Positions 50,695 to 60,746 of a stretch of 64,000 nt of DNA are shown here, piece after piece. The notes beneath the pieces are model-generated. The model saw only the letters and a list, made by a program, of their open reading frames with translations, was not told the DNA's origin and searched no databases. The stretch is taken from assembly GCF_000585415.1 (NCBI RefSeq), contig NZ_KK073876.1:2353810-2417809 (forward strand). Direction: 5' to 3'. The first letter of the stretch is position 1, and the number at the start of each line of letters is the position of its first letter. This DNA comes from Sphingomonas jaspsi DSM 18422. Its GTDB lineage: Bacteria > Pseudomonadota > Alphaproteobacteria > Sphingomonadales > Sphingomonadaceae. The position numbers were made by a program, and so were the translations under genes.

Positions 50695-51735
50695 ATGAGC
50701 TTTGCCCCCGACGTCCTCGCCGCCATCGGCAATACGCCGCTGATCAAACTGAAGCGCGCGTCGAAGGAAACGGGCTGCACCATCCTGGGCAAGGCCGAAT
50801 TCATGAACCCGGGCGGGTCGGTGAAGGATCGCGCGGCCAAGGGCATCGTCCTCGACGCGATCGAAAAAGGCCTGCTGCGCCCCGGCGGGACGATCGTCGA
50901 CGGCACGGCGGGCAACACCGGCATCGGCCTTACCGTGGTCGGCAATGCGCTGGGCATGAAAACGGTCATCGTCATCCCCGAAACGCAGAGCCAGGAAAAG
51001 AAGGACACGCTGCGTGCGCTGGGCGCCCAGCTGGTCGAGGTTCCTGCGGTCGCTTACAAGAACCCGAATAATTATGTGAAGATCGGCGGACGGCTGGCGG
51101 AGCGGATCGCCCGCGAGAACCCCAACGGCGCGATCTGGGCCAACCAGTTCGACAATGTCGCCAACCGCGAGGCGCACATTCGCACCACCGGCCCCGAAAT
51201 CTGGGCGCAGACCGACGGCAAGGTCGACGGTTGGGTCAGCGCGGTCGGAACCGGCGGAACATTGGTCGGCACCGCCATGGCGCTAAAAGAGCGCAATCCT
51301 GCGATCCAGGTCGCCATCGCCGACGTCGCGGGCGCGGCGCTCTTCAGCTATTACACGACCGGCGAATTGAAGGCCGAGGGTAGTTCGATCACCGAGGGGA
51401 TCGGCCAGGGTCGCATAACCGCCAACCTCGAAGGCTTTACGCCCGACCATGCCTTCCGCATCGAGGACCAGCAGGCGCTCGACATAGCCTTCGCGCTGAT
51501 CGAGGAGGAAGGCCTGTCGCTCGGCCTGTCGAGCGCGGTCAATATCGCCGGCGCGATGGCCCTCGCCCGCGAAATGGGGCCGGGTCACACCATCGTCACC
51601 ATGCTGTGCGACGGCGCGGCCCGTTACCAGTCGCGGCTGTTCAATCCCGAATTTCTGGCGTCGAAGGGGCTGCGCGTGCCCGCGCTCCTTGAACGCAAGA
51701 CCAGCATCCAGCCGGATTTTCTTCCGGTCGAATAA
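50695..51735 (+). CDS. Cysteine synthase (O-acetylserine sulfhydrylase)-family PLP enzyme
   Basis: 346 residues. PLP-lysine is K44 in NPGGSVKDRAA; the substrate loop is DGTAGNTGIGL, phosphate loop VGTGGTLVGT, and GLSSAVNIAGA follows. The enzyme makes cysteine from O-acetylserine and sulfide or a related beta-substitution. The TAGNT loop (rather than TSGNT) marks the subgroup found in alphaproteobacteria as cysteine synthase A. It is followed after 14 bases by the peroxiredoxin gene. Confidence 0.9.
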   Translation: MSFAPDVLAAIGNTPLIKLKRASKETGCTILGKAEFMNPGGSVKDRAAKGIVLDAIEKGLLRPGGTIVDGTAGNTGIGLTVVGNALGMKTVIVIPETQSQEKKDTLRALGAQLVEVPAVAYKNPNNYVKIGGRLAERIARENPNGAIWANQFDNVANREAHIRTTGPEIWAQTDGKVDGWVSAVGTGGTLVGTAMALKERNPAIQVAIADVAGAALFSYYTTGELKAEGSSITEGIGQGRITANLEGFTPDHAFRIEDQQALDIAFALIEEEGLSLGLSSAVNIAGAMALAREMGPGHTIVTMLCDGAARYQSRLFNPEFLASKGLRVPALLERKTSIQPDFLPVE

Positions 51736-51749
51736 GAGGAGAAGACAAG

Positions 51750-52412
51750 ATGACCCTGTCCATCGGCAGCATTGCCCCGGACTTTACCGCCGACACCACC
51801 ACCGGCCCGATCTCGTTCCACGACTGGATCGGTGACAGCTGGGCGATCCTCTTTTCTCACCCTAAGGCCTTCACCCCGGTCTGCACGACCGAGCTCGGCT
51901 ACATGGCCGGCCTCGCCGACGAATTTGCCAAGCGCAACACCAAGATCATCGGCCTTAGCGTCGACACGTCGGATGATAACAAGCGCTGGCTTCCGGACAT
52001 CGAGGAAGTCAGCGGCAACAAGGTCGATTATCCGGTGATCGGCGACAGCGACCTCAACGTCGCCAAGCTCTATAACATGCTGCCCGCCGATAGCGGCGAC
52101 AGCGCGTCGGGCCGCACCGCCGCCAACAATGCGACCGTGCGCACCGTCTACATCATCGGCCCGGACAAGAAGATCCGTGCCATGCTGCTCTATCCGATGA
52201 GCTCGGGCCGCAACTTCGACGAAGTGCTTCGCCTGCTCGACAGCGTCCAGCTGACCGAGAACAAGGGCGTCGCTACCCCGGTCAACTGGCGCCCGGGCGA
52301 CAGCGTCATCATTCCGCCGTCGGTCAGCGACGAGGATGCCAAGGCGAAATATCCGAACGGCTGGGAAACGGTGAAGCCCTACCTGCGCCGTATCCCGCAA
52401 CCGCAGGACTAA
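51750..52412 (+). CDS. 1-Cys peroxiredoxin (Prx6 family)
   Basis: 220 residues. The peroxidatic Cys45 is in FTPVCTTELG; relatives have the PxxxT/SxxC motif. No resolving cysteine is seen, and the C-terminal part (RPGDSVIIPPSVSDEDAKAKYPNGWETVKPYLR) is the long arm typical of Prx6. It reduces H2O2 and alkyl hydroperoxides in the cytoplasm. AGAGGAG precedes the ATG. Probably co-transcribed with the cysteine synthase gene, linking thiol supply and peroxide defence. Confidence 0.95.
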   Translation: MTLSIGSIAPDFTADTTTGPISFHDWIGDSWAILFSHPKAFTPVCTTELGYMAGLADEFAKRNTKIIGLSVDTSDDNKRWLPDIEEVSGNKVDYPVIGDSDLNVAKLYNMLPADSGDSASGRTAANNATVRTVYIIGPDKKIRAMLLYPMSSGRNFDEVLRLLDSVQLTENKGVATPVNWRPGDSVIIPPSVSDEDAKAKYPNGWETVKPYLRRIPQPQD

Positions 52413-52487
52413 TATCGCCAAGGGGGCGCTTGCCAAATCGGGCGGGGCGGTCGATGCAGGGGGCCGCCCTCCCCCCAGGAGCATCGT

Positions 52488-53531
52488 TTGCGCCCCGTTT
52501 CCCTGCTTTCCGTCGCGACCGCCGTCCCGCCGCATCGCGTCCGTCAGGACGAGGCGAAAGCCTTGGCGCGGACCATGTTTAAAGGTCGGCTCGCCCTGTT
52601 CGACCGCCTGTCGGGCGTATTCGACAATGCGCTGATCGACGAGCGGCAGATCGTCGCGCCGGTCGACTGGTATCTCCAGCCCCGCGGTTGGAAAGAGCGC
52701 ACCGACCTCTACACCGCCGCCACCGAGGCGCTGTTCGAACAGGCCGCCCGCAAGGCGCTTGAGGCGGCGCACGTCTCTGCCGACGCGATCGACGGCGTGG
52801 TGTTCGTCTCGACGACTGGCATCTCTACCCCCAGCATCGACGCGCGGGTCAGTCCTCGACTTGGACTGCGTCCCGATTGCCGCAGGATACCGCTGTTCGG
52901 GCTCGGCTGCGCCGGCGGCATCTCCGGTCTCGCTACCGCGGCCCGCCTTGCAGCCGCCGACCCCGGCAGCCACTGGCTGTTCGTCACGGTCGAAACCTGC
53001 TCAATCTCGATCCGCCTCGATAGCGACGATCCGGCCGCCATCGTGGCCACCGCCATCTTTGGAGACGGAGCGGCCGCCGCCGTGATCTCGACCGATGGCG
53101 AGGGACTCGCGACCATCACCGGCGCGGGCGAGAAAATGTGGCCCGATACGCTGGGCATCATGGGCTGGCGGGTCGAAGATCCCGGCCTCGCCGTCATCTT
53201 CGACCGGGCCATCCCGCCCTTCGTCGAGGCGGAACTGGCCGAAGCGGTCGACGGCATCCTCGCTGCCAACGGTCGCGGCCGCGCCGACATCGCCCGTTTT
53301 TGCTGCCATCCAGGCGGCGCCAAGGTGGTCGACGCCATCGAAACGGCGCTTTCGCTCGACGAAGGCACGCTCGACCTCGAACGGCAGGTGCTGGCGGACC
53401 ATGGCAATATGAGTGCGCCGACGGTGCTGTTCGTGCTCGAGCAGCTTTTGGCGCGCGGCTTGCCCGGCACGGTGATGGCGACCGCCTTCGGACCGGGCTT
53501 CACCTGCGCAGGACTGTTGATCGAACCATGA
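52488..53531 (+). CDS. Type III polyketide synthase
   Basis: 347 residues, chalcone-synthase-like homodimer. The triad is Cys141 (FGLGCAGGIS), His274 (RFCCHPGGAK) and Asn307 (LADHGNMSAPT). Bacterial members use fatty acyl-CoA starters and malonyl-CoA to make alkylresorcinols or alkylpyrones. Start is a TTG at 52488 with AGGAG six bases before. The stop overlaps the ICMT-like methyltransferase gene, which would methylate the product, as in Bacillus BpsA-BpsB. Confidence 0.92.
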   Translation: MRPVSLLSVATAVPPHRVRQDEAKALARTMFKGRLALFDRLSGVFDNALIDERQIVAPVDWYLQPRGWKERTDLYTAATEALFEQAARKALEAAHVSADAIDGVVFVSTTGISTPSIDARVSPRLGLRPDCRRIPLFGLGCAGGISGLATAARLAAADPGSHWLFVTVETCSISIRLDSDDPAAIVATAIFGDGAAAAVISTDGEGLATITGAGEKMWPDTLGIMGWRVEDPGLAVIFDRAIPPFVEAELAEAVDGILAANGRGRADIARFCCHPGGAKVVDAIETALSLDEGTLDLERQVLADHGNMSAPTVLFVLEQLLARGLPGTVMATAFGPGFTCAGLLIEP

Positions 53532-54022
53532 CCGAGCTGTGGCCGCACATCGCTATCCTGGGCTTCGTGACCTTCCAGCGCCTCACCGAGCTGCCGGTCG
53601 CACGTCGCAACACCGCGCGCTTGCTGGCGGAAGGCGGGCGTGAAGTCGCGCCCGGCCATTATCCGCTGATCGTGGCGCTGCATGCGTCGTGGCTGCTCGC
53701 CTTGTGGGTGCTGGCGCCCGGGCGAGCGATCAGCCTGCCCCTGCTCGGCCTGTTCTTCGTCATCGAACTCGGCCGTATCTGGGTCCTGCGCACCCTCGGC
53801 CCGCGCTGGACCACGCGGATCATCGTGGTGCCGCGCGAAAAGCTGGTCGCCAAGGGGCCCTATCGCTTCGTCGATCACCCCAACTATGCAGTGGTCGTCG
53901 CGGAAATCGCGGTGCTGCCGCTAGTGTTCGGCTTGTGGCAGGTCGCGCTGCTCTTTTCGGTGCTCAATGCGGCGATCCTGTTCGTGCGCATCCGCGCCGA
54001 AAACAGGGCGCTGGGCCGCTAG
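53528..54022 (+). CDS. Isoprenylcysteine carboxyl methyltransferase (ICMT)-like membrane methyltransferase
   Basis: 164 residues, four or five membrane helices. The SAM-binding motif is the ICMT pattern GPYRFVDHPNYAVVVAEI and final RIRAENRALG. ICMT relatives next to type III PKS genes O-methylate alkylpyrones or alkylresorcinols. The ATG overlaps the PKS stop by four bases, so the two are made together. The product is likely a membrane phenolic lipid or pyrone methyl ether; exact structure unknown. Confidence 0.87.
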   Translation: MTELWPHIAILGFVTFQRLTELPVARRNTARLLAEGGREVAPGHYPLIVALHASWLLALWVLAPGRAISLPLLGLFFVIELGRIWVLRTLGPRWTTRIIVVPREKLVAKGPYRFVDHPNYAVVVAEIAVLPLVFGLWQVALLFSVLNAAILFVRIRAENRALGR

Positions 54023-54033
54023 ATAGACTCTCC

Positions 54034-54062
54034 TTGCGACTCTCGGGCAAGCCGCCTATATG
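54034..54062 (+). promoter_or_regulatory. Sigma-70-type promoter of the rimP-nusA-infB operon
   Basis: TTGCGA (54034-54039), 17 bases, TATATG (54057-54062). Transcription should start near 54069, giving a leader of about 70 bases with a GGAACC/GGTTCC inverted repeat. Confidence 0.6.
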
Positions 54063-54140
54063 GCCCTTACTTTCCTCGACATCGCAAGGTGCCTGAGGCT
54101 GGAACCACCCGGTTCCGGCAGCGAAAGCCTTTGGAGATTT

Positions 54141-54662
54141 ATGACCGACACCGCAGCCATCGCGACCCTGATCGAACCCACCGTCAAGGAACTGGGATTC
54201 GAACTGGTGCGCGTGGCGATGATCGGCGGGACGTCGGACCCGACGCTGCAGGTCATGGCCGAACGGCCCGACACGCGCCAGCTGGTGCTGGCCGACTGCG
54301 AAGCGCTGAGCCGCGCGATCGACCCGATTCTGGAAGAGGCCGACCCGATCGAGCATGCCTATCGCCTCGAAGTCTCCTCGCCCGGCATCGACCGGCCGCT
54401 GACCCGCCGCGCCGACTATGCCGACTGGGCAGGTCATGAAGCCCGCGTCAAACTGGCCGAGCCGCAGGACGGCGCCAAGCAGATCAGCGGCGACATCGTC
54501 GGCATCGACGGCGACACGGTCACCATCGCGACGCCCAAGGGCGAACGCGCAGTCCAGTTCACCAACATCGCGTCGGCGAAGCTTTTGCTGACCGACAAGC
54601 TCATCAACGCCACCGCGCCGCTCAGCTCCGACGGCGCCGATTTGATCAAGACGGAAGGTTGA
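54141..54662 (+). CDS. rimP: Ribosome maturation factor RimP
   Basis: 173 residues. DCEALSRAIDPILEE and YRLEVSSPGIDRPLTR are the RimP signatures; the C-terminal SH3-like domain has GDIVGIDGDTVTIAT. RimP aids 30S subunit maturation. The ATG at 54141 has GGAG seven bases before. It heads the nusA operon as in most bacteria. Confidence 0.96.
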   Translation: MTDTAAIATLIEPTVKELGFELVRVAMIGGTSDPTLQVMAERPDTRQLVLADCEALSRAIDPILEEADPIEHAYRLEVSSPGIDRPLTRRADYADWAGHEARVKLAEPQDGAKQISGDIVGIDGDTVTIATPKGERAVQFTNIASAKLLLTDKLINATAPLSSDGADLIKTEG

Positions 54663-54667
54663 TTTTC

Positions 54668-56275
54668 ATGGCTACGTCTCCTGCTGCCGCGACCGCCAAC
54701 AAGGCCGAGCTGCTCGCCATCGCCGATGCGGTCGCGCGTGAGAAGCTGATCGACAAGGGCATCGTCATCGAGGCGATGGAAGACGCGATCCAGCGCGCCG
54801 CCCGCGCCCGATACGGCGCTGAAAACGACATCCGTGCCAAGCTCGACCCGAACAGCGGCGACCTTCGCCTGTGGCGCGTCCTCGAAGTCGTCGAAGAAGT
54901 CGACGATCACTTCAAGCAGGTCGACGTCAAGGGCGCCGAAAAGCTGCAGAAGGGTGCCCAGCTGGGCGACTTCATCGTCGACCCGCTGCCCCCGATCGAA
55001 TTCGGCCGCATCGCCGCCCAGGCCGCCAAGCAGGTCATCTTCCAGAAGGTCCGCGACGCCGAGCGCGAGCGCCAGTATGAAGAGTTCAAGGACCGCGCCG
55101 GCGAAGTGATCACCGGCGTGGTCAAGCGCGTCGAATTCGGCCATGTCGTGGTCGACCTCGGCCGCGCCGAAGGCGTCATTCGCCGCGACCAGCAGATCCC
55201 GCGCGAAATGGTTCGCGTCGGCGACCGCATCCGCAGCCTGATCATGCGCGTCCAGCGCGAAACCCGCGGCCCGCAGATCTTCCTCAGCCGCGCCCACCCC
55301 GACTTCATGAAGAAGCTGTTCGCGCAGGAAGTGCCGGAAATCTACGACGGCATCATCGAGATCAAGGCCGCCGCCCGCGACCCGGGTTCGCGCGCCAAGA
55401 TCGGCGTCATCAGCTATGACAGCTCGATCGACCCGGTCGGCGCCTGCGTCGGCATGAAGGGCAGCCGCGTCCAGGCGGTCGTCCAGGAACTGCAGGGCGA
55501 AAAGATCGACATCATCCCGTGGTCGGAAGACACCGCGACCTTCGTCGTCAACGCGCTGCAGCCCGCGACCGTCGCCCGCGTCGTCATCGACGAGGAAGAA
55601 AGCCGCATCGAAGTGGTCGTTCCCGACGACCAGCTGAGCCTCGCCATCGGCCGTCGCGGCCAGAATGTCCGCCTCGCCTCGCAGCTGACCGCCTCGCAGA
55701 TCGACATCCTGACCGAAGCCGACGCCAGCGAGAAGCGGCAGAAGGAATTCGTCGAGCGGTCGGAAATGTTCCAGAACGAACTCGACGTCGACGAAACGCT
55801 GGCCCAGCTGCTGGTGGCCGAGGGCTTCACCGCGCTGGAAGAAGTGGCCTATGTCGAACTCGACGAAATCGCGTCGATCGAAGGCCTCGACGACGAAATC
55901 GCCGGCGAATTGCAGAGCCGCGCCACGGAAGCGCTGGAACGCCGCGAAGCTGCATCGCGCGACGAACGCCGCGCACTGGGCGTCGAGGACGCGCTGGCCG
56001 AGCTGCCCTACCTCACCGAAGCGATGCTGGTGACGCTGGGCAAGGCGGGCATCAAGACGCTCGACGACCTCGCCGACCTCGCCACCGACGAGCTGATCCA
56101 GAAGAAGCGCAACGAACCGCGCCGCCGCGCCGAAAACAGCAACCGGTCGGAAGACAAGGGCGGGGTGCTCGCCGAATATGGCCTGAACGAAGAGCAGGGC
56201 AACGAGATCATCATGGCTGCCCGTGCGCACTGGTTCACCGACGAGGAGGCCGCCGATGCGGACTCCGCACAATGA
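54668..56275 (+). CDS. nusA: Transcription termination/antitermination protein NusA
   Basis: 535 residues. N-terminal RNA polymerase-binding domain, then S1 ([27 protein letters not shown]), KH1 and KH2 ([21 protein letters not shown] ... [16 protein letters not shown]), and acidic helix-hairpin-helix repeats ([31 protein letters not shown]). It binds RNA polymerase and nascent RNA to control pausing, termination and rRNA antitermination. ATG at 54668 follows GGAAGG. Overlaps the ylxR-like gene by 20 bases. Confidence 0.97.
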   Translation: MATSPAAATANKAELLAIADAVAREKLIDKGIVIEAMEDAIQRAARARYGAENDIRAKLDPNSGDLRLWRVLEVVEEVDDHFKQVDVKGAEKLQKGAQLGDFIVDPLPPIEFGRIAAQAAKQVIFQKVRDAERERQYEEFKDRAGEVITGVVKRVEFGHVVVDLGRAEGVIRRDQQIPREMVRVGDRIRSLIMRVQRETRGPQIFLSRAHPDFMKKLFAQEVPEIYDGIIEIKAAARDPGSRAKIGVISYDSSIDPVGACVGMKGSRVQAVVQELQGEKIDIIPWSEDTATFVVNALQPATVARVVIDEEESRIEVVVPDDQLSLAIGRRGQNVRLASQLTASQIDILTEADASEKRQKEFVERSEMFQNELDVDETLAQLLVAEGFTALEEVAYVELDEIASIEGLDDEIAGELQSRATEALERREAASRDERRALGVEDALAELPYLTEAMLVTLGKAGIKTLDDLADLATDELIQKKRNEPRRRAENSNRSEDKGGVLAEYGLNEEQGNEIIMAARAHWFTDEEAADADSAQ

Positions 56276-56984
56276 GGCCGTAGGCTCCGACATCGCTGAC
56301 GAAGGTGCGGGTCCGGAACGGACCTGCATCCTCACCCGCGTCACGCGTCCCAAGGACGCGCTGATCCGCCTCGCGCTGGGGCCGGACGGCCAGGTCGCGC
56401 CCGACGTGCGCGCCAAGGCCCCGGGCCGCGGTGCCTGGATCGGCGTCGGCCGCGCCGAACTCGATGCGGCCAACGCCAAGGGCAAGCTCAAGGGCGCGCT
56501 ACAACGCGCATTCAAGACGCAGGACGTCACCGTTCCCGCCGACATTGGCGAAAAGGTCGAAGCGGCGCTCAAGGCGCAGGCACTGGACCGCCTCGGCCTG
56601 GAAGCGCGCGGCGGCACGCTTCTCAACGGCGCGGAGAAGATCGAAGTCGCCTGCCGCCAGGGCAAGGTGCACCTGCTGATCCACGCCGCCGATGCCGGCG
56701 AGGACGGCAATCGCAAGCTCGACCAGGCCCTAAGGGTCGGGGCGCGCGTGGGCGGCGGTGAACCGCAGGGCTTGGTTTTTCCGGAGGGGCGCACCATCTT
56801 GTCGATGGCGCTCGGCCGCAAAAATGTGGTACATATCGCGCTAATCGACGGGGGTGCTGCAAAGCGCGTCCGCCATGCCATCGACCGGTGGCAAGCTTTC
56901 ATTGATCCCGCTGCTGGGTTAGACGGCCGCAACGCCGAGCGCCCCGATGCGGCTGTTACGCAAGAAGACGAAGGAAACGCATGA
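56256..56984 (+). CDS. YlxR (DUF448) and L7Ae-like RNA-binding protein
   Basis: 242 residues. A YlxR domain with RTCILTRVTRPKDALIRLALGPDGQVAPD and KAPGRGAWIGVGRAEL is joined to a C-terminal L7Ae-like part (GALGEDGNRKLDQALR ... LGRKNVVHIALIDGGAAKRV). Both are RNA-binding in related proteins. It lies between nusA and infB as usual; the ATG at 56256 has GAGGAGG upstream and the gene overlaps both neighbours. Role in transcription or ribosome maturation is likely but unproven. Confidence 0.88.
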   Translation: MRTPHNEAVGSDIADEGAGPERTCILTRVTRPKDALIRLALGPDGQVAPDVRAKAPGRGAWIGVGRAELDAANAKGKLKGALQRAFKTQDVTVPADIGEKVEAALKAQALDRLGLEARGGTLLNGAEKIEVACRQGKVHLLIHAADAGEDGNRKLDQALRVGARVGGGEPQGLVFPEGRTILSMALGRKNVVHIALIDGGAAKRVRHAIDRWQAFIDPAAGLDGRNAERPDAAVTQEDEGNA

Positions 56985-59497
56985 CCGACCAGAGCGACAA
57001 GCCCAAGCTTGGAACCCGGCCTCCGCTGGGCCTGAAGCGCACGGTCGAGACCGGCAAGGTGAAGCAGAGCTTCAGCCATGGCCGCTCGAACACCGTGGTC
57101 GTGGAGGTCAAGAAGCGCCGCATCCTCGGCAAGCCGGGCGAAGCCCCGGCCGCAGCCGAACCCGTGCAGGAAGTTGCACCGGCGCCGGCGCCCGCCGCGC
57201 CCGCACCCGCCCCGAAGGCGCCGCCGCAGCGCAAGCTGACCGAGGCCGAACAGATCGCCAAGCGCAAGGAAGACCTCGAACGCTTCCAGCGCGAAGCGGA
57301 AGAAGCGCGCATGGCCGCGCTCGAAGACGCGCGTCGCCGCGAAGAGCGCAGCAAGGTCGAGCAGAGCGAGGACGAGAAGCGCCGCGCCGAAGAGAACCGC
57401 AAGGCCGAAGAAGAAGCCGCCGCCGCCGCCGAGCGTGAAGCCGCCGAAGCCGCCAAGCGCGCCGCCGAGGAAGCGGCCAAGCCGGCCCCTGCCCCCGCCG
57501 CCAAGGTCGATGACGCCGAAGCGCCGCGCCGCACCGGTGCCCATGCCGGCCATCATGCGCCCAAGCGCGTCGAGACCGCTCGCCCGGCCCCGGGCCGTGG
57601 CCGCGACGACCGCCGCCATGCCGGCAAGCTGACCGTCAGCCGCGCGCTGACCGGCGACAGCGACCGTGCGCGCAGCCTCGCCGCGCTCCGCCGCGCCCGC
57701 GAAAAGGAAAAGCGCAGCCACATGTCGTCGGGTCCGCGCGAAAAGCAGGTCCGCGACGTGATCGTGCCGGAAGCGATCACCGTCGGCGAACTGGCCAACC
57801 GCATGGCCGAAAAGGGCGCCGACCTGGTGAAGGCGCTGTTCAAGATGGGCATGATGGTGACGGTCAACCAGACCATCGACCAGGACACCGCCGAACTGCT
57901 TGTGACCGAATTCGGCCACAACATCCAGCGCGTCAGCGACAGCGATATCGATCTCGACACCACCACCGACGTCGATGCCGAAGACACGCTTCAGCCGCGC
58001 CCGCCGGTCGTCACCATCATGGGCCACGTCGACCACGGCAAGACCTCGCTGCTCGACGCCATTCGCGGCGCCTCGGTGCAGTCGGGCGAAGCCGGCGGCA
58101 TCACCCAGCACATCGGCGCTTACCAGGTGCAGCTGAAGGACAAGTCGAAGGTCACCTTCCTCGACACGCCGGGCCACGAAGCCTTCACCGAAATGCGCGC
58201 CCGCGGTGCCAATGTCACCGACATCGTCGTGCTGGTGGTGGCGGCTGATGACGGCCTGAAGCCGCAGACGATCGAAGCGATCAACCACACCAAGGCGGCC
58301 GGCGTGCCGATGATCGTGGCGATCAACAAAGTCGACAAGCCCGAAGCCAAGCCGCAGAAGGTCCGCGAGGAGTTGCTGCAGCACGAAATCATCGTCGAAG
58401 ACATGGGTGGCGACGTCCAGGACGTCGAAGTGTCGGCCAAGGAAAAGACCAACCTCGACAAGCTGATCGACGCGATCAACCTTCAGGCCGAGATCCTGGA
58501 GCTGAAAGCCAACCCCGACCGCGCCGCCGAAGGCACGGTGGTCGAAGCCAAGCTCGACAAGGGTCGCGGGCCCGTAGCGACCGTGCTGGTCCAGCGCGGC
58601 ACGCTCAACGTCGGCGACGTCATCGTCGTCGGCGCGGCGTCGGGCAAGGTCCGCGCGCTGCTCGACGATCATGGCAAGCAGGTGAAGTCGGCGGGTCCCT
58701 CGGTCCCGGTCGAAGTGCTCGGCCTTTCCGCCGTGCCGTCGGCAGGCGACCAGCTGAGCGTCGTCGAAAACGAAGGCCGCGCCCGCGAAGTGGCGGCCTA
58801 CCGCCAGGGCGTGCTCGACAAGAAGCGCACCACGGCGGCGCCGCTGACGCTGGAAAACATGTTCGCCAACAAGGCCTCGACCACCATCGAATTCCCGATG
58901 ATCATCAAGGCCGACGTGCAGGGTTCGGTCGAAGCGATCGTCAATGCGGTGAACAAGATTTCGACCGACGAAATCCGCGTCCGCGTGCTCCATTCGGGCG
59001 TCGGCGCGATCACCGAAAGCGATGTCACGCTCGCCGCCTCGACCGGCGCACCGATCATCGGTTTCAACGTCCGCCCGAACGCGAACGCCCGCACCGCGGC
59101 CGAACGCAACAAGGTCGAATTCCGCTACTACGACGTCATCTACCACCTCACCGACTGGGTGAAGGGCGCGATGGCGGGCGAGCTGGGTCCGGAAATCATC
59201 GAAAACGTCGTCGGTCGCGCCAAGGTCCAGGAAGTCTTCCCGGCCGGCAAGAAGGACAAGGCGGCGGGCCTGCTGGTGCTCGAGGGCCTCATCAAGAAGG
59301 GCCTTCACGCGCGCCTTACCCGCGAGGATGTCATCGTGTCGAAGACCACCATCTCCTCGCTGCGTCGTTTCAAGGACGACGTCGCGCAGGTCGTGGCGGG
59401 CATGGAATGCGGCGTGCTGCTGGCCGACACCAACGACATCAAGGCGGGCGACATGCTCGAAGTCTTTGAGGTCGAGGAACGCGCCCGCACGCTGTAA
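56981..59497 (+). CDS. infB: Translation initiation factor IF-2
   Basis: 838 residues. A long charged N-terminal region with Ala/Glu/Lys/Arg-rich coiled coil (about 80-190) precedes the GTPase: P-loop GHVDHGKTS near 348, switch 2 [12 protein letters not shown], then domains II to IV. It places fMet-tRNA on the 30S subunit. The ATG overlaps the upstream stop (ATGA) and the TAA shares a base with a small membrane ORF downstream (TAATG). Confidence 0.97.
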   Translation: MTDQSDKPKLGTRPPLGLKRTVETGKVKQSFSHGRSNTVVVEVKKRRILGKPGEAPAAAEPVQEVAPAPAPAAPAPAPKAPPQRKLTEAEQIAKRKEDLERFQREAEEARMAALEDARRREERSKVEQSEDEKRRAEENRKAEEEAAAAAEREAAEAAKRAAEEAAKPAPAPAAKVDDAEAPRRTGAHAGHHAPKRVETARPAPGRGRDDRRHAGKLTVSRALTGDSDRARSLAALRRAREKEKRSHMSSGPREKQVRDVIVPEAITVGELANRMAEKGADLVKALFKMGMMVTVNQTIDQDTAELLVTEFGHNIQRVSDSDIDLDTTTDVDAEDTLQPRPPVVTIMGHVDHGKTSLLDAIRGASVQSGEAGGITQHIGAYQVQLKDKSKVTFLDTPGHEAFTEMRARGANVTDIVVLVVAADDGLKPQTIEAINHTKAAGVPMIVAINKVDKPEAKPQKVREELLQHEIIVEDMGGDVQDVEVSAKEKTNLDKLIDAINLQAEILELKANPDRAAEGTVVEAKLDKGRGPVATVLVQRGTLNVGDVIVVGAASGKVRALLDDHGKQVKSAGPSVPVEVLGLSAVPSAGDQLSVVENEGRAREVAAYRQGVLDKKRTTAAPLTLENMFANKASTTIEFPMIIKADVQGSVEAIVNAVNKISTDEIRVRVLHSGVGAITESDVTLAASTGAPIIGFNVRPNANARTAAERNKVEFRYYDVIYHLTDWVKGAMAGELGPEIIENVVGRAKVQEVFPAGKKDKAAGLLVLEGLIKKGLHARLTREDVIVSKTTISSLRRFKDDVAQVVAGMECGVLLADTNDIKAGDMLEVFEVEERARTL

Positions 59498-59634
59498 TGG
59501 GTGACGGCTATCGGGACGTTCGGCCGGCAGGGGAAAAGCGCCGTTTCTGGGGCTGCCTTGCCGCGATCGTCCTGGCCTTCTTCCTGTTGGCCTGTGGCAT
59601 GCTGCGATTCTGGGTTTGGATGGTGAACAACTGA
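59497..59634 (+). CDS. Small single-membrane-helix protein between infB and rbfA
   Basis: A 45-codon frame: charged N-terminus ([16 protein letters not shown]), one hydrophobic helix ([19 protein letters not shown]), then WVWMVNN and TGA. It shares one base with infB (TAATG) and one with rbfA (TGATG), so its stop and start sites are exactly coupled, which is good evidence that it is translated. No ribosome-binding site is separately visible. No family known. It could also be only a coupling spacer. Confidence 0.6.
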   Translation: MGDGYRDVRPAGEKRRFWGCLAAIVLAFFLLACGMLRFWVWMVNN

Positions 59635-60035
59635 TGCGTCGCAACGAAACACCTGAAGGCAAGTCGGTTCGCCTGCTGCGCGTGGGCGAGCAGGTGCGCC
59701 ATGCCATTTCGGACGTGCTGATGCGCGGCGACGTGCATGACGCGACCCTCCAGTCGCACCTCGTCAGCATCACCGAAGTACGCATGTCGCCCGACCTGCG
59801 CCACGCCACCGTCTTCGTGAAGCCGCTGCTCGGCCAGGACGAGGAGGTGGTGCTCAAGGCGCTGCGCACCAACACCGCCTATCTACAGGGCGAAGTAGCA
59901 CGGCGGGTGAACACCAAATACGCCGCGAAGCTCAAATTCCTCGCCGACGAAAGCTTCGACGAAGGCAGCAAGATCGACACGATCCTGCGCAGCGACCATG
60001 TCGCGCAGGACCTCGGCGCGGACGTCGAGGAATAG
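59634..60035 (+). CDS. rbfA: Ribosome-binding factor A
   Basis: 133 residues. [44 protein letters not shown] and the helix-kink-helix KH-like fold with [16 protein letters not shown] are typical. It acts in late 30S maturation and cold adaptation. The ATG overlaps the stop of the small membrane frame. It is last of the rimP operon; truB lies 3 kb further instead of next to it. Confidence 0.95.
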   Translation: MRRNETPEGKSVRLLRVGEQVRHAISDVLMRGDVHDATLQSHLVSITEVRMSPDLRHATVFVKPLLGQDEEVVLKALRTNTAYLQGEVARRVNTKYAAKLKFLADESFDEGSKIDTILRSDHVAQDLGADVEE

Positions 60036-60041
60036 GCTCGG

Positions 60042-60746
60042 ATGTGGGGGTGCGCGCGTTTCTTCATCGCCTCCGCAGCCCTTACGGCGCCGGCAATCGG
60101 CCAGGACGAAGCGCCTCCATTCGTCCTGCCCAGCTTGATTGCGGAGGCAGACCATCCGGAGCAGTTCGTCCCTGACGGGTGGCGCTTGTTCAAGCTGACA
60201 TATGGCGATTTGAATCGCGACGGCCGCCATGATGCTGCGATCCTGATGCGGGCCACCGATCCTTCGTTGATCGAGGCCACCGACAGTGAATATTATCCGA
60301 CTGACGACACAAACCCATTCCTGCTGGTAATCGCGTTCGCTGAGGACGGTGGATATCGCCGCATCGCTACCCATCATCATCTACTTCCAGACTTGCTCGC
60401 ACCAATCCACGGCGATGACGCGGCGGAAGTGACCATCTCGCGGAATGTCATGTCGCTGACACTTGGCCAGTTACGCGGCCACGAAATTTATCGCTTCCGC
60501 TGGGACGGAAGGAAGCTCGCCGAAATCGGCTACGAATGTTCGTGGGTTAGCGGAGCGGAAGGCCACACCGGGTCCTTGTCGGCCAATTATCTGACCCACC
60601 GCGCCCGGGTGGGTGAAGGCAATATCCAGGATGGCGAAGCCTACCGTTGGGTCAAATTGAAGCCATTGCCGCTCAAGGCGATCGACGATGGCGCTCTAGG
60701 CGAAGATCACGGAAAGCAGGTCAACGGAAAGATCCTACCGTGTTGA
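60042..60746 (+). CDS. Exported hypothetical protein with a calcium-loop-like motif
   Basis: 234 residues. A signal peptide (FFIASAALTAPAIGQ) is followed by a mature domain with LTYGDLNRDGRHDAAILMR, a FG-GAP/VCBS-like D-x-N-x-D-G Ca-binding loop, and similar short beta segments (GHEIYRFRWDGRKLAEIGYEC). It probably folds as a periplasmic beta domain; no function can be named. The ATG is six bases after rbfA. It overlaps the GNAT gene at its end by seven bases. Confidence 0.68.
   Translation: MWGCARFFIASAALTAPAIGQDEAPPFVLPSLIAEADHPEQFVPDGWRLFKLTYGDLNRDGRHDAAILMRATDPSLIEATDSEYYPTDDTNPFLLVIAFAEDGGYRRIATHHHLLPDLLAPIHGDDAAEVTISRNVMSLTLGQLRGHEIYRFRWDGRKLAEIGYECSWVSGAEGHTGSLSANYLTHRARVGEGNIQDGEAYRWVKLKPLPLKAIDDGALGEDHGKQVNGKILPC

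Noticed and set aside
54434..59875. Minus-strand open frame of about 1800 codons opposite nusA-infB
   Set aside because: It is the antisense of clear nusA, ylxR and infB genes; long antisense frames are expected at high GC content, and the translation is low-complexity and unlike any family.
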